From the NCBI GenBank assembly GCA_041652555.1, contig JBAZHE010000021.1:1-24157 (forward strand): a stretch of 24,157 nt of DNA. Direction: 5' to 3'. The stretch is from JBAZHE01 sp041652555 (lineage in GTDB: Bacteria > Patescibacteriota > Patescibacteriia > Patescibacteriales > WJLG01). This document shows, piece by piece, positions 1 to 8,309 of the stretch. Below the pieces are notes generated by a model. The model saw only the letters and a program-made list of their open reading frames with translations, ran no database searches and was not told the origin of the DNA. Within the stretch, counting starts at the first letter, position 1. Every line of letters begins with the position of its first letter. A program made the translations under genes and the position numbers.

Positions 1-3000
1 TACTGGTTGAGAATAGGAAGAGCCGTAATAGCTATAGATAGCATAATAGTATTTCTGATTATCATTCAATCCGGTATCAATGTATGAGCTGATTAATGCG
101 TTGTTGGTGGTATAGACAGTAGTGGCGGTGGTATCGCCCGATGAGGCCGGAGCGCTGTTTTGTTTTCTTAGAATCTTTACTCCGGAGAAATACCAGGTAA
201 CACTGGGGTTAGTCCAATTGAGAGTGATTTGTTTATTGCCACCGAGTGCGGAAGCGAGAGTTACCTGAGGAACAGTAATAGAGCCTCCTCCGCCTCCGCC
301 AGAAGAGGGGCAAGAACCGCAATCAGTGGAGCAAGTAGAGCAGGTTTCTCCGTTATTGCAAGTGCCATCACCGCAATAGGCGACGTTGGAACAGGCAATT
401 GTGATATCAGAGACATTAGCACTATCAATTGTTCCGGAACCGTTGGTGACAGCACAGGATTGATGAGTTGGATTAGTTAGAACAGTGACGGCATAGCTCG
501 CACTATCGGCTAGCGGGGTTGAGAATGTGAATGCTCCGCTAGTAGTAGTAGAGATATCGTCAGAACTATTGTTTTGAATAACTACGGTACCTGATAATCC
601 GGAGATTGTTCCACCGACTGTGTAGGTAGTTGGAGTTAGAGTAGTGAATACGTAGTCACTAGAGGTAGCAATATTACCGGAGGCATCGGCAACTTCAATT
701 TGGAAATGATAATCAGTAGAAGTAGCTAGACTTGAAATAAGTATGGAATGAGTAGTGGTTGGGGTATTAGAGGTTGAGGTGGAACCATAACTATCATCTT
801 CGCCGTAATAGATAGTAGAGGTAGCTTCTTCGTTGGTGGTGAATGTGATTGTCGCGGTGGTTAGAGTAGTGGAGGAAGAAATATTATCTATTGTAGGAGG
901 AGTGGAATCAGTGCCAGTAGTATAGAATGTATTATCTGAGGAAGAGGAAGTATTGCCATAGGTATCGGTGGAGAATATTTTGAAATGATAGGTAGAACCG
1001 GAATTTAGGCCGGAGAGATTAATAGTATGGGTGGTGGAGGCTAATATATCAGAGGATGAGGCTAGGTTGTAGGAAGTGGTTAAACCGTAGGACACAGAGG
1101 AAGTGGCATTCTCGTTAGTAGTGAATGTGATTGTGGCAGTGGTGGTATCGGTGGTGCTCGCTATAGCGGAAATGGTTGGAGCGGTGGAATCAATAGTGAC
1201 TGTGTCGGAAACGAGGCTGGTGGAAATATTGTTGTAGGCGTCTTTGACCCAGGCGTAGAGAGTTTTTACTCCGTCGGAGACAAATGTATAGGTTGACCAA
1301 GTAGAACTTAGCCAGCCGATAGCACCGGCTAGAGGGGTATCGGAGATTTCATTGATTAGATAGCCGACAACACCGGAGCCACTAGTGTCGGAACCGGTGA
1401 ATGTGTTGATGTCTATGATTAGAGAGGATGAGGTGGCATCGGTAATATCAAATCCGGTTACGGTTGGATTGGTTTCATCATCAGTGGTAAATGTGTAATC
1501 AGATGAGGTAGCCGTGCCGGAGGCGTTAGTGGCTTCGATGTAGAAATGGTATTGAGTGTATTCAGCGAGGCCAGAGAGAGTTATGGAATGAGAGGTGTTT
1601 AGAGTGTCAGAGGAGGAGGCTTGGTCGTAGGTTTGGCTGTTGGCGTTGTAATAGGTGTCGGTGGCGTAATGGATTGTGGAGGTGGCGGATTGGTCGGTGG
1701 TGAAGGTGATAGTGGCGGTTGAGGCGGTGGTGGAGGTGGCGGATGTGAAAGTAACATAAGGGGTGTTGTCGGTGGTAGTGGAGACGTATTCGTAGGCGCC
1801 GATGTCCCAGGCGGAACCTTGAGGGCGGGAAACACCAGAAAAATCGTCTGTAAAATATGCTGACAAATCAATACCAGCATTTATAGCAGCCGATCCTGCT
1901 TGTAATTCAAAATTAGCATCAAGTAATGGCGCACCAGTTACACTGCTTAGCTCAAATGTAGGATGAGCAACTTCCCATTCCGTCAAACTGATTGTAGCCC
2001 AAGTTCCATTACCATTTAAAAATTTATCGTCTGGAGAAAATAAATTGTTATCCGACTCCAAAACATTACTGCTGTTGAGAGGGCCTATAGCAGTTGAAAT
2101 ATTGCTAAAAAGATTATTTTTTACTATTGCCCCAGAGACAGGAGAAGCAAAATATATAGCCACTTGCTCACTACCGGCGTAGTGAAAAGTATTATTCGCA
2201 ATAATTGGATTACTACCGGCTTTTAGATAAATCGCTCCGTTTGAACAGATCCCACCAGGATCAGCATCCATGGCAAAAATATTATTATAATAAAGGGGGC
2301 TAATAATAGAGCCTTCTCCGAACAAAGATGTGTTGATATTAGAGCCACATACACCATGATAATAATTATTATAAATTTTAAGGTTTGTAACTTCAGTATT
2401 CGTTTGAACGGCATAAACATGGGTAAAATCTTGATGAATAAAAAGAGTTCCGTCCCATAGAAATGATCTTCTAAAATCATTATTATGAATCTGCACATTG
2501 TCTATTGATGAATTTACACTTCCCGATCCAACAGTGATGGCTATGGCGCAATTATAAATCGTATTATTATAAGCAAAAATATTACTTGATGCACCATTGT
2601 ACCAACTAAAAAATACAACCTTATTACCATCATGAACGACATTATCATGAAAAGAAATATTTGTTAAAACCCCAGAGAATTCCGCTCCCTTACCGTAATC
2701 TTTTTCTTCTTCACCTTCTACCCTTACATACATATTTGCAAGGGTAAGATTTTTAACCTCCCAATTCGAAGGATTACCAGCTGCAAGAATAAACCTAGAG
2801 TCAATTGAATTGCCCAATCCCGTCCCATTATCAGTATTTCTAATTACGCCATTTGTTCCACCATCAATCACTATATAGTTTTTTCCAGAAGCATATATAG
2901 CTGATGAAGCAGCATTACCCCAAGCTGCTGTAGATAATTCAGCATTAGGTTCAAAAAATATTGTCACAGGATGTCCTAATGAACCACCACCCTGCAATAC

Positions 3001-6000
3001 TAATGATGTTGATATTATTCCGCAAAGATGAACTGTTTTTCCTGGACCAATTTGAGAATCTCCAGAACCCCAATTACCAGATGTGTTAAAAAAGGTAATT
3101 GCATGAGCATTGGCGCAAGAAGAACCATTTCCTAAACCAGTAGCGGTTTGTGCGATATAAATACCAGAATTAGCAGTAATTAAGGTGTAATCAGACGAGG
3201 AAGAAGTATTGCCTGAGACATCAGTTGATTCCACATAGAAATGATAGGTAGTGGAACTAGAGAGACCGGACAAGGTAATGGAATGGGAAGTTGTTAAGGT
3301 GTCGGAGGTGGAAGCGAAGCCGTAGGTGATTGTTTCTCCATAGTAGACGGTAGAGCTGGCATTCTCGTCCGTGGTCCAGGTGATGGTGGCTGTCATGTTG
3401 GTAGTGGAACTGGCTACGACGGAGATTTTTGGAGCGGTGGAATCAACGGCAACTACATATTCATAAGCCCCCATATCTGGCACGCTTGCAATAAGGTTAC
3501 CTTCAATATCAGAAGTGAGACCGACATCAGTACCAGAATTGATAGCAGGGGAAGATGATTGCAGGTGAAAATTACCTGCATTGGGGATATCTACTCTGTA
3601 AGTTCTCCCGTCGCTTAATACTCTGCCGTTTGCAATCAAATAATCCGTTATCCCAGATTCAGTAGTCATGCGAATATTTCCGCTAGTCATGTTCCCGCCG
3701 TTGTATTGATTTAAGGCGTCGAAAAATACAAACCACATGCCTCTCGCAATAGAACCTTCACCATGTGAAAGTGTTGTAGTTATAAGCCCATTTTGTGCGA
3801 TTGCGTCAAGCATTGCCATAGAGTATCGCCATGGATTCACAGCGAGCGCAAATGAATATATATTTCCGGTAAAATAATCAGAATAATTCGCATCATCTGT
3901 GGCAAATGCGCCGATAGTAGGCTTGCCTGTGTAATCCACTGGCTTAACAGCAGTAGAAACGTCAATAATTTTTGTAGACACAGTTGAGTTGTCTGCTGTC
4001 CAATAACCTACAATTTTATTATAATTTTGATAAAGTGCTATTCTGCCCCACGCTCCAGCACTTACCACTCCATCATCTGACTTTATATCTACCACCGGAT
4101 AACCGGCAGCATATTCCAGAAGATGTATTGCTCCATTAGAATCTAGATAAATTCTGAAATAGTTATTCGCATCTGTAGCCTGAGAATAAATATTTTGCGT
4201 ACCACTAATTGCAGTAGGCTTAATCCATGTTTGGAACGCCCAATCACCAGAATTTAGATTAAAATCGGAGTGGTCGGGGGTGGTTATTTTGCTTGAATTA
4301 AATATAGAAGAAGACCCCGCGGCTATGGATACCGGTTTATTAGAAACATCATAGCTAATATTTGTTCCTGTCCATGTATGGGACTGCCTAAGGTCGGTTA
4401 GGTTGTTAGTAACCATTATCTGGCTTCGTACATTAAAAAATGTACTCCCGCCAATATCGTCCAAATAATAAGTATCCGTCCCATTGCCAAGGTTCCAATC
4501 TGCCATTGAACCAACCGTTCTAGCATTTATAAATCCGGCATTGATTTCAGCTGTCGTTTGCGCGCTTGACCTTGCCGGACTATTATTGGACCAAGCAAAA
4601 GATTTGCATGTATATCCAGCCCAACCCATTGCTTCCAAATCGGCTTTACTTCCATTCAGCTCATCAATATACCAATTGGCAGAATCCCAGCCGATAAATG
4701 CGGCTGCGGTTTTGATATCAGCAATTGTTCCCTGCGCAAACCATTTTGAGTGTACGTTAGTATAAGCCATCACCCATGAAGCATAAGTTCCAGTCGTGCT
4801 TATATTATGAGCTTCAAGATAAGTTTTAACTTCTGAATATATGTCATAACTTGCAGACGTAAGATCTAAATCATAGCTATCACCGCCAGGGCATGTGCCG
4901 CCAGAGCTTGTGACAATGAGATGATATCCGGAAGTAACCTGCAAAGAACTTGATATGCACGTTCCCGTATATTGCACCTTGAGGTCTGGCGTTTGCGTCA
5001 TGTCGGGATGAGTGCGAGTATGAGCGCCGATCTCATGTCCTTGAGCAATATAAGTTCCAACAGTTGTTTTGTAATTTGAGTCCCACGTATTATATTGAAC
5101 ACCCGTGACATTCCCTGTAATGTAGACTCCATAACTATTCGCAATGGCAACGAGATTTGTCCAATTTGGATCAACATCATCTTCTGTCACGGCCAATAAT
5201 CCATACCTGAGTGGCGATTGCATTTGAGCAGATGAATAAATATTATGTTCGCCAGCTGTTACTGTTTCGTCCATAATGGCACTTGGCAGACGACCATGAC
5301 CAACAATAGTATTGTAATCAAAATTCATCGTACTTCCGGAACCAGATCTGATCATATTTGTACCAGTACCCCAGGAAGCTGAAAATATGTTATTTTTAAC
5401 ATTAACTGTATTAGATGTACTATAATTGTTAATAATCGTACTATAATTGCCGGCAAATGTATTATTGTAAATATTAAAGTCCGTACTGTTGTTGGAAATA
5501 GAAATAATTGGGGTTTGCGACAAATTGGAAAACACATTATATGTTATCGTAGATAACGCTCCGCCGGCAGTCACACTAAGATTTAAAGCGGGATTAGAAA
5601 TACGATAGGAGTCATGAAAGACAGACTTGCTTATATCTAAACCTGAAATTGCGGCTAAATTTATAGTATAAAATGCAGAATATCCTATATCTAGCCGTTG
5701 AAGAGTCCATCCTGTGGTTAAAGTGGTGGTTTGAATGCCGGCAGAGTTAGTATATTTTATAATCAAGTCTTGGATGGTAATATAGGACTTGCCTGCTGCG
5801 GAAATTCCTGTACCCCTAATTGGAACATGAACTGTAAAACTAGGGGCTGAAGAGCCGGCATCATCGCGAACATACAACACATTTCCAACCCAATACCATT
5901 CATGATTTTCGAGCACGTCTTGTGATGTTGCATTATTGATGAGGCGATAAGTGTTACCGCTGCCATCAGTCATCCAAACCATATTAGGACTAACTGTTAC

Positions 6001-6417
6001 AGCCGCTTGATAAGTATGACCCGAATAAACAGACCATGATAGAGTTTGTTGCTCGCCTGTGATTATCGGATTAACCCCCGCACCATAAGAACCAATAATA
6101 ATATCATGTCCTGATGTTCCAGAAAATGCAGAGGGGGCAGTCATGGTCTCATAGAAAGTGTCTCCTGATTTAAGAAGTATTTGATCGTCCCCGGCATAAC
6201 CGCCGGATTTAGCCATGGCATTCGTAATTGAATTAAACGGTCCAGCTTGCCCTGCTCCGGCCGCACATGTTTGAGCAGTTCCGTCACCATTATTTAAACA
6301 TGTATTGTCTACATAGTATGGTGAAGCGGCTTCTGTTTTGCTCGCCAACCCAAAACTTAATCCAAAAAATATTAGCAAAAAAGTTAAAAGTAACTTTCTG
6401 TTAAAAAAATAGGTCAT
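1..6417 (-). CDS. Giant secreted beta-helix / NodB deacetylase / LamG / Fn3 surface protein (3' end missing)
   Basis: The minus-strand frame is open for 2139 codons from ATG at 6417 to base 1 with no in-frame stop, so the C-terminus lies outside the window. Residues 1-30 are a signal peptide (RK, hydrophobic run, T-E-A). Residues ~30-400 are an Asn-rich parallel beta-helix. Residues ~405-930 carry NodB polysaccharide deacetylase motifs: T-E-D-D (D413, D414), H466-T-R-T-H470, F607-A-W, G-F-I-N-A-R-T (~628-634) and a late S-H885-G. A LamG/concanavalin-like domain (~686-862) sits between the last two motifs. Each of two beta-helix regions ends in a choice-of-anchor-like G-A-Y-E-Y (~980 and ~1540). 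Four Fn3-like modules, an Ig-like domain, a carboxypeptidase-regulatory-like domain, a C-G-D-G-x-C knot near base 340, a Gly linker and another Fn3 follow. It probably remodels or binds extracellular glycans. Domain names are by eye; substrate is unknown. Confidence 0.85.
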   Translation of the reverse strand, partial: MTYFFNRKLLLTFLLIFFGLSFGLASKTEAASPYYVDNTCLNNGDGTAQTCAAGAGQAGPFNSITNAMAKSGGYAGDDQILLKSGDTFYETMTAPSAFSGTSGHDIIIGSYGAGVNPIITGEQQTLSWSVYSGHTYQAAVTVSPNMVWMTDGSGNTYRLINNATSQDVLENHEWYWVGNVLYVRDDAGSSAPSFTVHVPIRGTGISAAGKSYITIQDLIIKYTNSAGIQTTTLTTGWTLQRLDIGYSAFYTINLAAISGLDISKSVFHDSYRISNPALNLSVTAGGALSTITYNVFSNLSQTPIISISNNSTDFNIYNNTFAGNYSTIINNYSTSNTVNVKNNIFSASWGTGTNMIRSGSGSTMNFDYNTIVGHGRLPSAIMDETVTAGEHNIYSSAQMQSPLRYGLLAVTEDDVDPNWTNLVAIANSYGVYITGNVTGVQYNTWDSNYKTTVGTYIAQGHEIGAHTRTHPDMTQTPDLKVQYTGTCISSSLQVTSGYHLIVTSSGGTCPGGDSYDLDLTSASYDIYSEVKTYLEAHNISTTGTYASWVMAYTNVHSKWFAQGTIADIKTAAAFIGWDSANWYIDELNGSKADLEAMGWAGYTCKSFAWSNNSPARSSAQTTAEINAGFINARTVGSMADWNLGNGTDTYYLDDIGGSTFFNVRSQIMVTNNLTDLRQSHTWTGTNISYDVSNKPVSIAAGSSSIFNSSKITTPDHSDFNLNSGDWAFQTWIKPTAISGTQNIYSQATDANNYFRIYLDSNGAIHLLEYAAGYPVVDIKSDDGVVSAGAWGRIALYQNYNKIVGYWTADNSTVSTKIIDVSTAVKPVDYTGKPTIGAFATDDANYSDYFTGNIYSFALAVNPWRYSMAMLDAIAQNGLITTTLSHGEGSIARGMWFVFFDALNQYNGGNMTSGNIRMTTESGITDYLIANGRVLSDGRTYRVDIPNAGNFHLQSSSPAINSGTDVGLTSDIEGNLIASVPDMGAYEYVVAVDSTAPKISVVASSTTNMTATITWTTDENASSTVYYGETITYGFASTSDTLTTSHSITLSGLSSSTTYHFYVESTDVSGNTSSSSDYTLITANSGIYIAQTATGLGNGSSCANAHAITFFNTSGNWGSGDSQIGPGKTVHLCGIISTSLVLQGGGSLGHPVTIFFEPNAELSTAAWGNAASSAIYASGKNYIVIDGGTNGVIRNTDNGTGLGNSIDSRFILAAGNPSNWEVKNLTLANMYVRVEGEEEKDYGKGAEFSGVLTNISFHDNVVHDGNKVVFFSWYNGASSNIFAYNNTIYNCAIAITVGSGSVNSSIDNVQIHNNDFRRSFLWDGTLFIHQDFTHVYAVQTNTEVTNLKIYNNYYHGVCGSNINTSLFGEGSIISPLYYNNIFAMDADPGGICSNGAIYLKAGSNPIIANNTFHYAGSEQVAIYFASPVSGAIVKNNLFSNISTAIGPLNSSNVLESDNNLFSPDDKFLNGNGTWATISLTEWEVAHPTFELSSVTGAPLLDANFELQAGSAAINAGIDLSAYFTDDFSGVSRPQGSAWDIGAYEYVSTTTDNTPYVTFTSATSTTASTATITFTTDQSATSTIHYATDTYYNANSQTYDQASSSDTLNTSHSITLSGLAEYTQYHFYIEATNASGTATSSDYTFTTDDETNPTVTGFDITDATSSSLIIDINTFTGSDTSGSGVVGYLINEISDTPLAGAIGWLSSTWSTYTFVSDGVKTLYAWVKDAYNNISTSLVSDTVTIDSTAPTISAIASTTDTTTATITFTTNENATSSVSYGLTTSYNLASSSDILASTTHTINLSGLNSGSTYHFKIFSTDTYGNTSSSSDNTFYTTGTDSTPPTIDNISSSTTLTTATITFTTNEEATSTIYYGEDDSYGSTSTSNTPTTTHSILISSLATSTDYHFQIEVADASGNIATSSDYVFTTLTPTTYTVGGTISGLSGTVVIQNNSSDDISTTTSGAFTFSTPLADSASYAVTVLTNPTHQSCAVTNGSGTIDSANVSDITIACSNVAYCGDGTCNNGETCSTCSTDCGSCPSSGGGGGGSITVPQVTLASALGGNKQITLNWTNPSVTWYFSGVKILRKQNSAPASSGDTTATTVYTTNNALISSYIDTGLNDNQKYYYAIYSYYGSSYSQPV
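643..3438 (-). repeat. Four near-identical Fn3-like modules within the giant gene
   Basis: Four copies of one ~85-residue module lie at 3175-3438, 1483-1764, 916-1185 and 643-906. Each has the order T-A-T-I-T-(F/W)-T-T, a Y-G or Y-A strand, H-(S/T)-I-x-(L/I)-S-(G/S)-L, Y-H-F and S-(G/Y)-N/T-x-(S/T)-S-S-D. They resemble Fn3 / purple-acid-phosphatase N-terminal-like folds. An unrelated Ig-like segment (about 1186-1476) separates the second and third copies, and a whole beta-helix separates the first and second. The DNA of this part is strongly purine/GT-skewed on the plus strand, unlike the beta-helix part. Confidence 0.75.
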
Positions 6418-6476
6418 AAATAAAATATTTTAAATTTGTTTCCAAAAATTTGTTATACTTTTGCATAGTACAATCG

Positions 6477-6535
6477 AAAAAAGGCTGTCTGATTCAATGC
6501 TACAAAACATTTATGAATCAAGGCGGTCTTTTTTT
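6477..6535 (-). terminator. Bidirectional terminator-like hairpin / possible attenuator
   Basis: The arms at 6477-6496 and 6514-6534 pair over about 20 positions with one bulge and several G-U pairs, including a perfect GATTCA/TGAATC at the loop end. The arms end in A and T runs, so either strand gives a hairpin followed by U residues. On the minus strand it lies about 60 bases before the ATG of the giant surface gene. It could therefore end transcripts coming from the ATPase gene or act as an attenuator in the leader. Confidence 0.55.
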
Positions 6536-6799
6536 ATTAGGATAATTATCCTTAGATTATACCAGACACAATTTATTATACACTCTCGAGTACCGAGCCA
6601 CCCCTCTTTCTAGGGGGGATTTAATATAACAAAAAAACATCGTTTTAAAAAACAATGTCATTGTTTGAATAATAATGATTGGGGGATAAAAAAATTTGAA
6701 GAAGAGGTTTTAGTTGTCCCCCCCCCTGGAATTATTTTAATACTCAGGTGGGATGCTTTCATCATTATATCTTTTTATTTTTAATCTTTAACTGTTTGT

Positions 6800-6827
6800 A
6801 TTATAGCACAAGGGGAATTTTAGGCAA
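6800..6827 (-). promoter_or_regulatory. Promoter candidate for the giant surface gene
   Basis: On the minus strand TTGCCT (6827-6822) is followed after 16 bases by a perfect TATAAT (6805-6800). Transcription would run towards the giant gene. The start would be near 6793, giving a leader of about 375 bases. A second TATAAT at 6764-6769 has no good -35 element. Confidence 0.45.
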
Positions 6828-7037
6828 TATACGCCTTCAAACTTTTTTACTTAGCAATGCAATTAATTGGAGAGAACAATGCGTCTAACCTCAATCATAT
6901 CGTTAAACAAATTAGCTTTAAATTATGGAGATTAATTTTTGTTTTTAATCCACCTCGAACTTGATGGTTTTATTATAGAACAGAAAAAATTTTTTACCAA
7001 AAACTACGGCTTTATTTACGAATATTTTCTAAACCAT

Positions 7038-8162
7038 TCAAATAATAAAACCTTTGATATTTTCCGGCGTGATAAATTCGCAATCGATGCCGGCAAGCTG
7101 TTTTTTCTTGGAACCAAGTCGAGATTTCCATTTGAATTCATATCCGGCAGCCTTGCCGCCGCGCTCCTCTACTAAATCAATTTCCGCACCGTCGTATGTG
7201 CGCAAAAAATAATTATTTGCGTAATGCTTGTCATATTCTTGCTTTTTGAATCTTTCAATAATCATGAAGTTCTCCCACAGGGCGCCGACATCGGCGCGAT
7301 CGGAAAACGAGCTGTAATTGTTAATAATCGCGTTTCTAATTCCCAGATCATAGAAATATATTTTTTTCATCTTAGAAATCGTTCGGCGCTGATTTTTTGA
7401 ATATGGAGGCAAGCGAAAAATAATGTAATTTTTTTCAAGCAAATCAACATAGCGCTCTACGGTTTTTTTATCAATGCCGATTGTGCTGGAAAGTTCGTTA
7501 TATGATACCTCGGAACCGATTTGTAAAGCTAGCGCTTTTAAAAGCGAGGTTAGAATGGAAGAATTCTTAATCTCCTGAAATTCAAAAATATCTTTATACA
7601 AATAACTGGAGCTTAACTCCCTCAAAACCTCCTCTTTATTTTCAGCGCCCTTGGCATTAATGACGTCCGGATAGCTGCCATAGATCAAAAGCGTTTCTAA
7701 TTCCTTGGAAATTTTTAACAAATCTTTTTCAGGATAAAGCTCGCTAAGCGCCAGAGAATAAAGCTTAAAGATTGTTTTGCGCCCGGTCAGCGGCTCCTCT
7801 GTTTTATCTAAAAGATTAATGCTTGATGAGCCGGTGGCGATAATCTGTTTTTTTTCTTTATAAGCATCCGCTAAAAGCTTGATCGTCTGCCCGATTGTTT
7901 CCACTTTTTGCGCCTCATCAATAAATATTATTTTTTTGTCGCCAATTAGCAAGTCTAAAAATTCAAAATCTCGATTATTTAATTTATCCCTGTCAGTCGG
8001 ATTATCACAATTAAATTTGATAGCGTTTTTTGCATAGCCGCTTTCATCAATCAAGCTGTTGGAAATCGTAGTTTTCCCAACTTGCCTTGGTCCGACTATT
8101 ATTATAGCCTTACCTTTAAACATTTTTTCTAATATTTGCGATTTTATTGCTCTATTATACAT
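7038..8162 (-). CDS. AAA_14 / DUF4143 family ATP-binding protein
   Basis: A 374-residue ATPase of the AAA_14 plus DUF4143 type, a very widespread family of uncertain function often scattered among accessory genes. Walker A is G24-P-R-Q-V-G-K-T31, Walker B is I-I-F-I-D-E-A (78-84), and a sensor-1 stretch A-T-G-S-S-S is at 109-114. A winged-helix stretch lies in the DUF4143 half. The C-terminus carries a PD-(D/E)XK-like signature: E327-I-D329 and E342-F-K344. The family resembles archaeal ATPases and restriction-like nucleases, but nuclease activity is not shown. The start at 8162 is the ATG about 26 bases after a clear promoter. No terminator is seen directly after the stop. The gene appears monocistronic. 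Confidence 0.88.
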   Translation of the reverse strand: MYNRAIKSQILEKMFKGKAIIIVGPRQVGKTTISNSLIDESGYAKNAIKFNCDNPTDRDKLNNRDFEFLDLLIGDKKIIFIDEAQKVETIGQTIKLLADAYKEKKQIIATGSSSINLLDKTEEPLTGRKTIFKLYSLALSELYPEKDLLKISKELETLLIYGSYPDVINAKGAENKEEVLRELSSSYLYKDIFEFQEIKNSSILTSLLKALALQIGSEVSYNELSSTIGIDKKTVERYVDLLEKNYIIFRLPPYSKNQRRTISKMKKIYFYDLGIRNAIINNYSSFSDRADVGALWENFMIIERFKKQEYDKHYANNYFLRTYDGAEIDLVEERGGKAAGYEFKWKSRLGSKKKQLAGIDCEFITPENIKGFII

Positions 8163-8168
8163 ACATTT

Positions 8169-8223
8169 GGCGTAATTTAGTGATTATACTCTTAATATTA
8201 CGCCTATTTAATATAATTGTCAA
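8169..8223 (-). promoter_or_regulatory. Promoter with overlapping inverted-repeat operator for the ATPase gene
   Basis: A perfect TTGACA (8223-8218) is followed after 17 bases by TAATAT (8200-8195) on the minus strand. An exact 8-base inverted repeat, GGCGTAAT at 8169-8176 and ATTACGCC at 8197-8204, straddles the -10 element and the expected transcription start. That geometry suits a repressor site. The binding protein is unknown; autoregulation by the ATPase or its winged helix is only a guess. Confidence 0.55.
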
Positions 8224-8248
8224 GAGAACATACAACTAGTAATTGCTC

Positions 8249-8273
8249 AAAAAAGCGAAGCTTTACGCTTCGC
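8249..8273 (-). terminator. Intrinsic terminator of the groES-groEL operon
   Basis: Perfect 7-base arms GCGAAGC/GCTTCGC (8255-8261, 8267-8273) with a 5-base loop are followed on the minus strand by six T residues (8254-8249). It lies 37 bases past the groEL stop codon. Confidence 0.85.
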
Positions 8274-8309
8274 CCTTTTCTTTGTCTTTTTAAAAATTTA
8301 AAATTCTAT

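Larger units (their letters stand above)
6418..7037. other. 620-base non-coding region with palindromes
   Basis: No convincing gene lies here. Visible structure: a perfect 14-base palindrome at 6539-6552; a CCCCT/AGGGG hairpin at 6601-6616; a palindrome AACAATG-T-CATTGTT at 6651-6665; and a long hairpin with 9-base arms (one G-U pair) at 6681-6689 and 6714-6722. A promoter candidate at 6800-6827 and a terminator-like hairpin at 6477-6535 are listed separately. It separates the ATPase gene from the giant surface gene and, read on the minus strand, would form a structured leader of roughly 375 bases. Confidence 0.6.

Noticed and set aside
1599..1880. Minus-strand Pro-rich open frame within the giant gene
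   Set aside because: Proline runs come from reading the GT-rich Fn3 codons in a shifted frame; the main frame is uninterrupted.
6939..7175. Plus-strand open frame of 78 codons near the ATPase 3' end
   Set aside because: It mostly overlaps the ATPase on the opposite strand, and its product lacks any family pattern or ribosome site.
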